A stretch of 63,672 nucleotides of DNA from contig JAQBQL010000152.1 in NCBI GenBank assembly GCA_028287035.1, positions 1 to 63,672 on the forward strand, written 5' to 3'. Origin of the DNA: Labilithrix sp. (GTDB taxonomy: Bacteria; Myxococcota; Polyangia; Polyangiales; Polyangiaceae). The notes beneath the pieces are model-generated. The model saw only the letters and a program-made list of their open reading frames with translations, was not told the origin of the DNA and searched no databases. Shown here one piece after another: positions 47,128 to 57,088 of this stretch (its first letter is position 1; each line of letters opens with the position of its first letter). The translations under genes and the position numbers were made by a program.

Positions 47128-47688
47128 TCAGCGCGCGATGGCCTGGTACGCGAGCACGAAGGGGAGGGCCAGGTACTCGAGGTCGAGCTGGACGCCGGCG
47201 ATGACGTCCGCCTGCTTGCCCTCGTCGCCGAGCCCGTAGCGTCCGGCCGCGAAGAGGCCGGCGCCGATGGCGTACGACGAGTGGTAGTTGAAGCTGCGCG
47301 AGCCCCAGAACAGGGTCGACGCCACACCGGGCTCGACCCCGAAGCGGCTCGAACGGACGAACCCGCCCGCGGAGAGCACGAAGCCGGTCGCGCCGGTGGG
47401 CAGCAGCCACGCGATGCCGCCGCCGCCCTCGATGGTGTCGAAGGCCGCGGTCATCACCTCGAGGTACGGCCCCACCGCCATGTCGCTCGGAGCGCTCCGG
47501 CCGAGGAGCACGTCCAGACGGCCCCCGAGATGGAACGCGGCGCGCGGCCCGTTAGCGGCGCGGAAGTCGGTGAGTGCGAGCCCGGAGGTCAGACCCGAGG
47601 TGACCTGCGGCGCGGCGTGCGCTTCGCGCGGGACGGCGAGCAGAAGGAGTGCCGCGCCGCATGCAGCGGCCACCGCGCGGAGCTCCAC
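47128..47688 (-). CDS. Exported beta-rich envelope protein
   Basis: The 186-residue protein has a signal peptide (cleavage after AHA). Alternating Gly/aromatic strands follow (AAFHLGGRLDVLLGR, GPYLEVMTAAFD, GATGFVLSAGGFVR, YAIGAGLFAAGRYGLG), suggestive of a small outer-membrane barrel. It has no recognised family. It starts on GTG 3 nt after the stop of the lipoprotein gene upstream, so they form an operon. Confidence 0.68.
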   Translation of the reverse strand: MELRAVAAACGAALLLLAVPREAHAAPQVTSGLTSGLALTDFRAANGPRAAFHLGGRLDVLLGRSAPSDMAVGPYLEVMTAAFDTIEGGGGIAWLLPTGATGFVLSAGGFVRSSRFGVEPGVASTLFWGSRSFNYHSSYAIGAGLFAAGRYGLGDEGKQADVIAGVQLDLEYLALPFVLAYQAIAR

Positions 47689-47691
47689 CGC

Positions 47692-48429
47692 TCAGGGGGC
47701 GTTCGTGCAGACAGGGAGCGGGTAGCAGAGTCGGCAGGGGAGGGAGAGGTCCTGCCCGCCGCGGCACGGGTTCGTCGTCAGCGTCCTCAGCGCATCGTCC
47801 GGCGCCTCTTTGCAGGCCTCGGCGCCGAAGGAGACGAGACAGCCCTTGCAAACCTGGATCGGGAAGGAGAACTCGCCGCTCTCCACGTCCTCGTTGCCGA
47901 GCGTGCGCCCGAACAGCTTCACCGTCGAGATGACCGTCTTCGCCTGGAAACGGTCGGTGAGCTGCGGCGAGATGATGTCGGACGTCTCCTGGTCGATGAG
48001 CGCCAGCCCGAAGGCGCCGTACCCCGGCAGGTTGTTGCTGCCGACGTCGATGAAGCCGCTCGTGAGGGACGTGAACTCGCGGATCAGCGTGCCGTCGGGC
48101 TCGGTGACCCGGATGACGCCGCCCTCGACGTGCACGCGGTCGCTCTCGGCGCGCAGCGCGAGCTGGTCGCCCTTCGGAATCAGCTGGTTGCCGCCGAGGA
48201 TCTCCGCCAGGTACGAGCCGGTCAGCCCGATATCGAGGGCGCCCGAGGAGAGCGAGGCCTGCGTCGGGTCGGCGGTGTAGACGCAGGAGCCGCCCTGCCG
48301 GTTCGTCGAGGGCGCGAGGACCGACTGGACGAAGATCGTCTTGTCGTTCGTCGAGCATGCGGGCAGCGCCGCACCGCCTGCCGTACCAGCCACGACCGCC
48401 GCGAGCACGTAACCCCGGATCCGCTTCAT
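47692..48429 (-). CDS. Cys-rich lipoprotein of unknown function
   Basis: The 245-residue protein has a signal peptide with lipobox-like LPAC at about 25. An Asn/Thr/Gly-rich beta region follows, and the Cys-rich C-terminal half has the clusters VCKGC, EACKEA, NPCRGG, PCRLCYPLPVC. Eight or more cysteines suggest several disulfides outside the cell. TAGATA (48440-48445) lies 10 nt before the ATG. It appears co-transcribed with the barrel-like protein downstream. Confidence 0.7.
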   Translation of the reverse strand: MKRIRGYVLAAVVAGTAGGAALPACSTNDKTIFVQSVLAPSTNRQGGSCVYTADPTQASLSSGALDIGLTGSYLAEILGGNQLIPKGDQLALRAESDRVHVEGGVIRVTEPDGTLIREFTSLTSGFIDVGSNNLPGYGAFGLALIDQETSDIISPQLTDRFQAKTVISTVKLFGRTLGNEDVESGEFSFPIQVCKGCLVSFGAEACKEAPDDALRTLTTNPCRGGQDLSLPCRLCYPLPVCTNAP

Positions 48430-48469
48430 GGGAGAAGCGTATCTAGCTCGCTGACGGACTTCAAAATTC

Positions 48470-50083
48470 CTACGGTGAGATTCCTGCGCTCGCCGGCAGG
48501 AGGGCGTCGCGAAGTGCATCGAGGTCGACGCGCACGACCCGCCCGGTGCCGGCGCCGGTGATCACCGGAAGCTTCACGCCGCTCGCCGCGCGCTTCTTGT
48601 CGGCGAGCACGAACGGCCATGCCGCGGCGACGTCGTCGGCCGACGCGGCGGTCGGCAGGCCCAGCCGCGCCAGGAGCGCACGCGCCCGCTCCGCCACACC
48701 GGCCGGGGAGAGACCGAGCCGCTCGGAGGCCTCGAGCTCGAGCACCGTGCCGACCGCGACCGCTTCTCCATGGAGCAAGCGCTCGTAATGCCCATGGGAC
48801 TCGAGCGCGTGCCCGACCGTGTGACCCACGTTGAGGAGGGCGCGCGCGCCGGCCTCTCGCTCGTCGTCCCGGACGACGCGGATCTTGGCCTCGATGGCGG
48901 CGCGCACCACGGGGGCGAGCGCCGCGCGGTCACCCTCGCGGAGGCGCTCGGCGTCCCGCTCGAGGAGATCGAGAAGGGGCGCGTCCAGGACGAGCGCGAT
49001 CTTCGCGACCTCGGCCAGGCCGGCCACGCGCTCGCGAGCGGGCAGGGTGGTGAGGTGCTCGAGGTCGACGAGCACCCGCGTCGGCTGGAAGAACGCGCCG
49101 ATCAGGTTCTTGCCGGCAGCGTGGTCGAAGCCGGTCTTCCCGCCCACCGACGAGTCGACCATCGCGAGGAGGGTGGTCGGCACCTGGAGGCAGCGCACAC
49201 CGCGGAGCAGCGTCGATGCCGCGAACCCCGCGAGGTCGCCGATCACGCCGCCGCCGATCGCCACCACGACCGCGTCGCGGTCGAGACCGGCGCCGAGCGC
49301 CTCGTCCCAGATGCGACCGACCGTCTCGAGCTTCTTGCTCGGCTCCCCGGGAGCCACGACGACGGTTCGGGTCCTGAGACCCTCCAGCGCCTCGAACGCA
49401 CGAGCGGTCCACGCGCTCCGTGCAGCATGCACGTTGCTGTCGGTGACCACGACCAGCGAGGAAGGCCTCAGCTCCCGCAGGATGACCGCGAGCCGTTCCG
49501 GGATGTCATCGCCCAGCTCCACCGCATACGACCGGGTACCGAGCGGCACCGCGAGCGCATCGACCGCCGCCCGCTCGAGCACGACTTCCGCGACCTGCTC
49601 CGGCGAGAGGCCCTCGGTCGACACCTCGGCGTGGCACTCGCCGTAGGCCTCGCGACGCAACGCGAGTAGGTCGGAGGCGCGGGTGAGCGGCGACCCGGCG
49701 GCGAGGTTCGGCCGTCCCCCCGCCGTGGCGACGCGGCGCACGATGGTCTCGGCGTCCGCGCGGAGCGTCACCACGAACGCCGCCTCGAGCGCCCGGTGCC
49801 GGACGCGGGGCACGGTCACGGTCCCGCCGCCCAGCGCGATGACCCGCGGCTCGGGGTCATCCAGGAGCGACAGGACGAGCTCGGCCTCGCGCTCGCGGAA
49901 GCGCGCCTCTCCTTCTTCGTGGAAGAGGAGAGGGATCGCCCGACCCGTGACCTCCTCGAGGCGCTGGTCGGTGTCGACGAACGGGACCCCCAGCCGCGCC
50001 GCCAGGATCCGACCGATCGTGCTTTTCCCGGTGCCCATGAAGCCGCTCAGGACGAGCGGACGCGCGAGGCGAATCGGACTCAT
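48470..50083 (-). CDS. aroKB: Shikimate kinase - 3-dehydroquinate synthase fusion
   Basis: The 537-residue bifunctional enzyme has shikimate kinase in residues 1-170. It has Walker A GFMGTGKSTIGR, DTDQRLEE and the RFREREAELV lid region with Arg, then IALGGGT. Residues 180-530 are 3-dehydroquinate synthase with NAD/metal motifs GGVIGDLAGF, VDSSVGGKTG, KNLIGAFFQP and LNVGHTVGHALE. These are steps 5 and 2 of the chorismate pathway. The fusion is in frame with a short linker, with no sign of frameshift. The gene diverges from dapF with only 28 nt between start codons. Confidence 0.93.
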   Translation of the reverse strand: MSPIRLARPLVLSGFMGTGKSTIGRILAARLGVPFVDTDQRLEEVTGRAIPLLFHEEGEARFREREAELVLSLLDDPEPRVIALGGGTVTVPRVRHRALEAAFVVTLRADAETIVRRVATAGGRPNLAAGSPLTRASDLLALRREAYGECHAEVSTEGLSPEQVAEVVLERAAVDALAVPLGTRSYAVELGDDIPERLAVILRELRPSSLVVVTDSNVHAARSAWTARAFEALEGLRTRTVVVAPGEPSKKLETVGRIWDEALGAGLDRDAVVVAIGGGVIGDLAGFAASTLLRGVRCLQVPTTLLAMVDSSVGGKTGFDHAAGKNLIGAFFQPTRVLVDLEHLTTLPARERVAGLAEVAKIALVLDAPLLDLLERDAERLREGDRAALAPVVRAAIEAKIRVVRDDEREAGARALLNVGHTVGHALESHGHYERLLHGEAVAVGTVLELEASERLGLSPAGVAERARALLARLGLPTAASADDVAAAWPFVLADKKRAASGVKLPVITGAGTGRVVRVDLDALRDALLPASAGISP

Positions 50084-50111
50084 TCGTCCTCATGGTAGCC
50101 TGAGCGGACCC
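50084..50111. promoter_or_regulatory. Overlapping divergent -10 elements of aroKB and dapF
   Basis: The 28-nt gap between ATG (50083, minus) and GTG (50112, plus) holds TACCAT for aroKB (50092-50097, minus; 8 nt before its ATG) and TAGCCT for dapF (50096-50101; 10 nt before its GTG). The two hexamers overlap by 2 bp. There is no room for a leader on either side. Confidence 0.45.
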
Positions 50112-50912
50112 GTGGCTCTCGCGTTCCACAAGTACGAAGGGCTCGGCAACGACTTCGTCCTGATCGAGGCGACCCGCGAGGACGAGGTGACGCCGGAGCT
50201 CGCCAGCCGGCTCTGCGACCGCCGCTTCGGCATCGGCGGCGACGGCGTCCTCCTCCTTCTTCCGCCCTCGACCCCCACCGCCCAGGCGCGGATGCGGGTG
50301 CTCAACGCCGACGGCTCGGTCCCGGAGATGTGCGGCAACGGCCTCCGGTGCGCGGTGCTCCACGTCGCGCGGGCGCGCGGCCTCGGCGCCGAGCTCACCT
50401 TCGACACCGACGCGGGCCTCCGCCGCTGCCTCGTCGACGACCGCCAGGGCCGGGGGCTCGTCACCGTGGACATGGGCGTGGTCCACGTCATGGCAACGCG
50501 CACCATCGACCTCGGCGAAGCGGACGGGCGGTGGGAGCTCACGCTTGCCGACGCCGGGAACCCTCACGCCATCACCGTGCAACGTGCCGACCGCGCCACC
50601 ATCGACCGGGTCGGCCCCCGCCTCGCCACGCATCCTTCGTTCGCGGCCGGCACCAACGTCGAGTTCGCGGTCTACGGCGCCCGGGTCGTCGACCTCGTCG
50701 TGTGGGAGCGGGGTGTCGGCGTGACGCACGCGTGCGGGACCGGCGCGTGCGCGACGGCCGCGGTCGGCGTGGCGCAGGGGCTCCTGGCGCGCGGCGCCGA
50801 GACCGCGATTCGCCTCCCGGGCGGCACGCTCTCGGTCACCATCGACAGCGACGGCCGCGCCATCATGCGAGGCCCGGCCCGCCACGTGTTCTCCGGTGAG
50901 GTGCCCGGGTGA
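50112..50912 (+). CDS. dapF: Diaminopimelate epimerase
   Basis: The 266-residue protein has the two-domain epimerase fold with both catalytic cysteines: EMCGNGLRC near residue 75 and HACGTGACAT near residue 212. The opening is FHKYEGLGNDFVLIEA. It converts LL- to meso-diaminopimelate for lysine and peptidoglycan. The start on GTG 50112 gives the usual N-terminus. Its stop overlaps the next gene's GTG. Confidence 0.94.
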   Translation: MALAFHKYEGLGNDFVLIEATREDEVTPELASRLCDRRFGIGGDGVLLLLPPSTPTAQARMRVLNADGSVPEMCGNGLRCAVLHVARARGLGAELTFDTDAGLRRCLVDDRQGRGLVTVDMGVVHVMATRTIDLGEADGRWELTLADAGNPHAITVQRADRATIDRVGPRLATHPSFAAGTNVEFAVYGARVVDLVVWERGVGVTHACGTGACATAAVGVAQGLLARGAETAIRLPGGTLSVTIDSDGRAIMRGPARHVFSGEVPG

Positions 50913-52669
50913 AGGAGCCGAGCGGCAAGGAGCTCGCGCCGGCGCCCTCCTCGAGCCGGACCCGTGCCGCGGCGCCGGTCCAGGCGGCGCCGCTGCGCGT
51001 GCTCGCGGTCGGCGAGGACGCGGCCATCATGCGCGCCCTCGAGAACGTGGTGGTCGACGAGGGCGACGCGTTCGAGAGCGCGCGCACCATCGAGGAGGCG
51101 GTCGCGCGGGCGAGCGCCGCTTCCTTCGACGTGGCGTTCGTCGACCTCGCGGCGGAGGGCGGCGCGGTGCTCGCGCTCTGTCATCACCTCCCGAGCCTCC
51201 TCCCGCGCATCGCCGTGCACGCGCTCGTCACCACCGCCTCCATGGAGCGGGGCACCGAGGCGCTCTCGCTCGGGGCGGCCAGCGTGCTCGTCTCGCCGCC
51301 GACCGGAGACGCCATCGCGCGTGCGCTCGCCGATGCCCGCGGCGCCGGCGAGCAGGCGAAGCAGGTCGATCTCCTCGAGGAGAAGCTCGCCCGCGAGCGA
51401 CGTCGTCTCGAGACGTACGACCGCCTCGTGCGATTCGCGCGTGGTGCCGCGCAGTCGGATGCCGTGAAGGCCATCGTCGACGGCGTCGCCCAGCTGAGCG
51501 GAGCCAGAGGCGTGGCCCTCTACGCGAGCTTCGGCGAGGACGACACGGAGCGTCTCCGGCTCGCCGCGATCGGCTCCGCGCTCGACCTCCCCGCGTCGTC
51601 GCAGCCCGCCGACCTGGCGCGCCTCGTCCAGGCGCGCTCGGCGCGCATCCTCCCGCTGGTGTCGGCAGGCGCGGAGCTCGGGATCCTCGTCCTCGATCAT
51701 GCGCCGCCGGCGCCCGAGCCGGAGCTCGCGGCGGTCGCCGACCTCGCGGCGGCGATGCTCTCGCTCGTCGATCGCCACGACCACGCCGACGAGAGCGTGC
51801 GGGTCTTCCCTCCTCGTCATTTCCGCGGGGTCGTCGACCGGATGCTCACGCTCGCCGGTCGGCACGAGCGACGCGCGAGCGTCCTTGCGGTCACGCTTCC
51901 CGGTGACGGACGCGCGCAGCGCCGCGAGGAGGCGACGCTCGAGATCGCCGACGTCGTCCGCAACACCGACGCGCTCTGCGGCTCGGAGGACGGCGACCTC
52001 CTCGTCTTCCTGCCCGAGACCACGGCGCTCGGCGCTCACGCGTGCCGCCGCCGGATCCTCGCGCGCCTGATGGGCGACCGTCGCGCGCGCCCGGCGAAGG
52101 GCGGGGGAGGGGGGCCGACGAGCCGCGGAACGCCGGTGGCGATCGGCGTCGCCACGTTCCCCCACGACGGCGCCAACCTGAAGCGGCTCGTCCGCTCGGC
52201 AAGGAGCCGCGCCGCCGACGACGCGCGCTCGCCGGTCCACGCGCTCGGGCTCGACGTGCTCTCGCTGCGCGAGGTCATCGATGCGCTCATCGCGCGTCCC
52301 ATGCTCGACGCGGGGCCCCGCTCTCCGTTCCCGCTCGACATCGCGGGCGCCGCGCTCTTCACGCTCGTGACCCGCGCGTGCCGCGAGGCGCAGCGTGGCG
52401 GCACCGCGCTGGTGCTCGCGACGCTGCAGCCCGGCCTCGGCGTCGCCGCGGCGGCCCGGCAGGCGGGCTCCCCGCGGGTGCTCGACGTGCGCGGCGAGGC
52501 CGGCTGCGAGAACCTCGAGGCGATCGTCGTCGAGGCGGAGCACGGGACGTGGGTGTGCTGCGGCCGTGTCATCGGAGAGCGCTTCCGCGGCATCCACTGC
52601 GCCGACCCGCTCCTCGGCGACGTCCTCGTCCGCCGCATCGTCGCCGCGGGAGCCACCGATGCCGGGTAG
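50909..52669 (+). CDS. Degenerate receiver plus degenerate GGDEF signalling protein
   Basis: The 586-residue protein has a receiver-like domain at about 28-145. The acidic GED, the phospho-acceptor Asp in FDVAFVDLA and a Thr (LVTTAS) are kept, but the usual KP is SP (VLVSPP). A helix and GAF-like region (about 150-290) follow. Then comes a GGDEF-like domain (about 300-440): VVRNTDALCGSEDGDLLVFLPE, where the catalytic GGDEF is replaced by SEDGD, and PVAIGVATFPHDG. The C-terminal 140 residues are not recognised. It probably acts as a sensor or scaffold rather than making c-di-GMP. It overlaps dapF by 4 nt and the next gene by 11 nt. Confidence 0.72.
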   Translation: MKEPSGKELAPAPSSSRTRAAAPVQAAPLRVLAVGEDAAIMRALENVVVDEGDAFESARTIEEAVARASAASFDVAFVDLAAEGGAVLALCHHLPSLLPRIAVHALVTTASMERGTEALSLGAASVLVSPPTGDAIARALADARGAGEQAKQVDLLEEKLARERRRLETYDRLVRFARGAAQSDAVKAIVDGVAQLSGARGVALYASFGEDDTERLRLAAIGSALDLPASSQPADLARLVQARSARILPLVSAGAELGILVLDHAPPAPEPELAAVADLAAAMLSLVDRHDHADESVRVFPPRHFRGVVDRMLTLAGRHERRASVLAVTLPGDGRAQRREEATLEIADVVRNTDALCGSEDGDLLVFLPETTALGAHACRRRILARLMGDRRARPAKGGGGGPTSRGTPVAIGVATFPHDGANLKRLVRSARSRAADDARSPVHALGLDVLSLREVIDALIARPMLDAGPRSPFPLDIAGAALFTLVTRACREAQRGGTALVLATLQPGLGVAAAARQAGSPRVLDVRGEAGCENLEAIVVEAEHGTWVCCGRVIGERFRGIHCADPLLGDVLVRRIVAAGATDAG

Positions 52670-54053
52670 CCGCGTCCTCCTCGTCGACCTGGACGTCGAC
52701 GCGCTCGCGATCCTCGCCGCGCAGCTCCGCGACCGGGGCGTCCGCGTGTCGCTCGCGAACAGCTCGCAGATGGCGTGCGACCGTGCCCGCACCGGCGCCT
52801 TCGATCTCGTGCTCGCCGCGAAGAGCGTCGCGGAGCCGAGCGACGGCGCGATCGGGGTCCTCGACGCGCTCAGCCTCGAGCTGCAGCAGGTCCCGCCGCT
52901 CCTCGTGCTCGATGACGACGCCGGGCCCGAGGCGAGCGAGACGAGGCTGCCCCGGCGCGACGCCGATCTCCTGGCGGCGCGCATCGCGGAGTACGCGAGG
53001 CCGGGGGCCCCCGACCCGCAGGCGAGCTTTGCTCCCTCGGCTCACACCCTCGAGAACGCGCCGCTCGCCGACCTCCTCGTGGTGCTCGCGACGGAGCGCC
53101 GGTCGGGGACTCTCACCGTGACCACCGCGAAGGGGTCGGGCGAGCTCCGCCTCGTCGACGGCGACATCGCCGACGCTGTGTACGTGCGGCTCGAGGGCAA
53201 GAAGGCGCTCACCCGGATGCTCGCCGAGCGCGACGGCACCGCGACGTTCGCCCCCGGCGCTCCGGCGATCATGCGGCGCATCCACGAGGCCACGCGCGCG
53301 CTCGTGGCCGAGGCGAAGCTGCTCGCGGAGAGCGCCGCGGCCCTCCGCGAGCAAGCCAAGGACCTCGCGACGACGACGCTCCTCGCGGTCGAGGCCAGCG
53401 GCGGCTCCGAGGGCCTCTCGGACGTGGACCAGCACGTGCTCGCGCGGCTGCGCGTGCCGACGCTGCTGGCCGACTTGCTCGACGAGCTCCCGCAGACCGA
53501 CGCGGCGCTCCTCGAGTCCCTCCTTCGCCTCGACGGCCGCGGCCGGGTGAAGCGCCTCGCGCACGCCTCGTCGCGCGTGCAGCTCGTCGGGCCCGACCAG
53601 ATGCACCTCCTGCGGGCCTCCGCGTCGCGGGCTCGCGCGCCCGGGTTCGCGGGGGCGGCCCGCCTCGTGTTCGCCGCGACGCCCACGCGCCTCGCGGTCT
53701 TCGGTCACACGGTGCTGTCGCTCGCCGACACGTTCCCGCCCGCCGAGCCGCCGCCGCCCGCGCCGGTTCCGTACCCGCTCGCGACGATCCGCCTCGGCGA
53801 CGGCGTCGAGCTCGAGATCGTCGCGCTCCCGCTCGTGCCAGTGTACGCGCCGCTCTGGCCGATGGCGCTCGCGGGCGCGGCGGTGCTGGTCAAGCTGGAC
53901 GAGGCCGCGGCGCAGTCCCTCGAGGAGGCCTGCCGCGCGGTGGCGGTCCCGGTGCTGGACGCGCGCGCCGTCTTCGGGTCGCTCGAGGAGTCGAGCCCGG
54001 TACAGGTGGCGAGCCTCATCAAGACCGCGCTCGACGCCGACGGCGGGTCGTGA
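52659..54053 (+). CDS. Pseudo-receiver plus DUF4388 protein
   Basis: The 464-residue protein opens with a receiver-like fold (SRVLLVDLDVDALAILAAQLRDRG) in which the phospho-acceptor Asp is lost (FDLVLAAKSV). A DUF4388/PATAN domain follows at about 125-205 (APLADLLVVLATERRSGTL and GELRLVDGDIADAVY), common in myxobacterial and cyanobacterial signalling. The rest (about 210-464) is helical then beta-rich, with no known domain. It is translated in register with the preceding pseudo-GGDEF protein, so the two likely work as a pair. Confidence 0.75.
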   Translation: MPGSRVLLVDLDVDALAILAAQLRDRGVRVSLANSSQMACDRARTGAFDLVLAAKSVAEPSDGAIGVLDALSLELQQVPPLLVLDDDAGPEASETRLPRRDADLLAARIAEYARPGAPDPQASFAPSAHTLENAPLADLLVVLATERRSGTLTVTTAKGSGELRLVDGDIADAVYVRLEGKKALTRMLAERDGTATFAPGAPAIMRRIHEATRALVAEAKLLAESAAALREQAKDLATTTLLAVEASGGSEGLSDVDQHVLARLRVPTLLADLLDELPQTDAALLESLLRLDGRGRVKRLAHASSRVQLVGPDQMHLLRASASRARAPGFAGAARLVFAATPTRLAVFGHTVLSLADTFPPAEPPPPAPVPYPLATIRLGDGVELEIVALPLVPVYAPLWPMALAGAAVLVKLDEAAAQSLEEACRAVAVPVLDARAVFGSLEESSPVQVASLIKTALDADGGS

Positions 54054-54120
54054 GCCGGTCCGCCGGGGATCCAGGACGTACCCTCCGCGCGCGGGAACGT
54101 CGGTTGCACTCCTTCTCGTC

Positions 54121-55149
<1,029 letters not shown>

Positions 55150-55156
55150 TGCCCGA

Positions 55157-55948
55157 TCAGCCCTCGACGATCGTGCCGATGGGCTCGCCGAACACCACGC
55201 GCTTGATGTTGCCGGGCTCGGTGAGCTTGAACACGCGGATGGGCATGTTGTTGTCGCGGCAGAGCGTGGCGGCGGTGCTGTCCATCACGCCGATGCGATC
55301 GTTGATGAACCGGTCGAACGTCATGTTCGAGAACATCGTTGCGTCGGGCCACTTCACGGGGTCACGGTCGTAGATGCCCTCGACCTTCGTGGCCTTGAAG
55401 AGCGCGTCCGCATGCACCTCCATCGCGCGGAGCGCGGCGGCGGTGTCGGTCGAGAAGTAGGGATTGCCGGTGCCCGCGGCGAAGATGACGAAGCGGCCCT
55501 TCTCGAAGTGGCGGATCGCGCGGCGGCGGATGTACGGCTCGGCGATCGAGCGGATCTCGAGCGCGGTCTGCACGCGGGTCGGGACCTCGCACTTCTCGAG
55601 CGCGTCCTGCAGCGCGAGCGAGTTCATGACCGTCGCCAGCATCCCCATGTAGTCGCTCTGCGCGCGGTCCATGCCGGCGCTCGCGCCCTTGAGGCCGCGG
55701 AAGATGTTGCCGCCGCCGACCACGATGCCGACCTGCACGCCGGCCGCGTAGACGTCGGCGAGCTCCTCGGCGGTGGTCTTCATGACCGCCGGCTCGATCC
55801 CGAAGCCCTGCGAGCCGCACAGCGCCTCGCCGCTCAGCTTCAGGATGATCCTGCGGTAGCGGAGCTTCGGATGCCGCGGGGGCGGCGCGACCGTGTCGAG
55901 GCGAGGACCAGAGAGAGGGCCCGGGCCGCCGCTGCGCGAGTCTCGCAT
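55157..55948 (-). CDS. pyrH: Uridylate kinase
   Basis: The 263-residue amino-acid-kinase-fold enzyme has [15 protein letters not shown] near the start, [10 protein letters not shown] and [20 protein letters not shown]. It makes UDP from UMP. The N-terminal tail before RRIILKLSG is about 30 residues, longer than usual. The ATG at 55948 lies 8 nt after TATGGG (55957-55962, minus strand). The usual neighbours tsf and frr are not here. Confidence 0.94.
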   Translation of the reverse strand: MRDSRSGGPGPLSGPRLDTVAPPPRHPKLRYRRIILKLSGEALCGSQGFGIEPAVMKTTAEELADVYAAGVQVGIVVGGGNIFRGLKGASAGMDRAQSDYMGMLATVMNSLALQDALEKCEVPTRVQTALEIRSIAEPYIRRRAIRHFEKGRFVIFAAGTGNPYFSTDTAAALRAMEVHADALFKATKVEGIYDRDPVKWPDATMFSNMTFDRFINDRIGVMDSTAATLCRDNNMPIRVFKLTEPGNIKRVVFGEPIGTIVEG

Positions 55949-56017
55949 GGGGACGACCCATAGCCCGGGGGCCGTGCGGCGTGCAAGGGACGGGGCAGAG
56001 TGATAGGTTTCGCCGCC

Positions 56018-57079
56018 GTGAACGTGCGTGCACCGTCCCTCGTGTCGCCGGCCTCCGCAGGCGCCGCCCTCGTGCTCGCGCTCGCCCTCGCGCTCGCCGG
56101 CTGCAAATCCTGCGACAGCGGCGCCGGCGGCGGCGGTGACGACGGCGGCCACGCGCAGGCGACCTCGCTCACCCCCGAGCAAGCCCGGCAGGTGCTGGCG
56201 CGCGTCGGCGACGAGACGATCACCCTCGGCGACTACGCGGCGGCGCTCGAGCACATGGATCAGTTCGATCGCCTTCGCTACCAGAGCAAGGAGCGGCGCA
56301 AGGAGCTGCTCGACGAGATGATCACGGTGAAGCTCCTCGCGAAGGAGGCGATCGCCAAGGGGTACGACAAGGATCCCGTCGCCCAGCAGGAGGTCCGCGC
56401 CATCCTGCGTGACTCGATGCTCGCCGAGGCGCGGAAGAACGCGCCCACGCCCGCCGACGTCCCCGAGGCCGACGTGCGCGCCTTCTTCGAGGCCCACCGT
56501 GCAGACTACAAGGATCCCGAGCGTCGCCGCCTGTCGGTCATCCAGCTGAAGGACGAGGCGTCGGCCAAGGACGCGCTCGCCGCCGCGAAGAAGGCGGCCG
56601 GCCCCGCGCAGTGGGGCGAGCTCGTGCGCGCGCGGTCGATCGATCCGCAGGCGCGCGCGAACGTCCCCGTCGATCTCGCCGGTGACGTCGGCATCGTCTC
56701 GCCCCCGGGCGACCCGCGCGGCGAGAACACCCGGGTCCCCGAGGAGGTGCGCGTCGCCGCCTTCGCCATCCCCGAGGTCGGCGCCGTGGGCGACGGCGTG
56801 GTCGCCGCGAAGGGCCGCTTCTACGTGGTCCGCCTCACCCAGAAGCTCGCCGCGCACGAGCGCACCTACGAGGAGGCGGAGCGGAGCATCCGCGTGAAGC
56901 TCGCCCAGGACAAGCTGCGCGCGAAGGAGGACGAGCTCATCGCCGACCTCCGCCGCACCGTGAAGGTCGAGGTCGACGACGCGGCGCTCGCCACCGTCAA
57001 GGTCGACATGGGCGACGGCGGCGGGCCGGCGAGCCTCGTCGACGGAGGGGCGACCGGCGCCTCCGACGCCGCGCGCTAG
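56018..57079 (+). CDS. PpiC/SurA-type peptidyl-prolyl isomerase lipoprotein
   Basis: The 353-residue lipoprotein has a lipobox (LALAGC), a Gly/Asp linker and a SurA-like N-terminal helical region (about 55-150: [20 protein letters not shown]). A parvulin domain follows (about 160-280, [16 protein letters not shown] and [22 protein letters not shown]). Such proteins chaperone outer-membrane proteins. GTG at 56018 is preferred to GTG 56000 because TAGGTT (56004-56009) ends 8 nt before it. It reads into the KamA-like gene 9 nt downstream of its stop. Confidence 0.82.
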   Translation: MNVRAPSLVSPASAGAALVLALALALAGCKSCDSGAGGGGDDGGHAQATSLTPEQARQVLARVGDETITLGDYAAALEHMDQFDRLRYQSKERRKELLDEMITVKLLAKEAIAKGYDKDPVAQQEVRAILRDSMLAEARKNAPTPADVPEADVRAFFEAHRADYKDPERRRLSVIQLKDEASAKDALAAAKKAAGPAQWGELVRARSIDPQARANVPVDLAGDVGIVSPPGDPRGENTRVPEEVRVAAFAIPEVGAVGDGVVAAKGRFYVVRLTQKLAAHERTYEEAERSIRVKLAQDKLRAKEDELIADLRRTVKVEVDDAALATVKVDMGDGGGPASLVDGGATGASDAAR

Positions 57080-57088
57080 GATCCCGAC

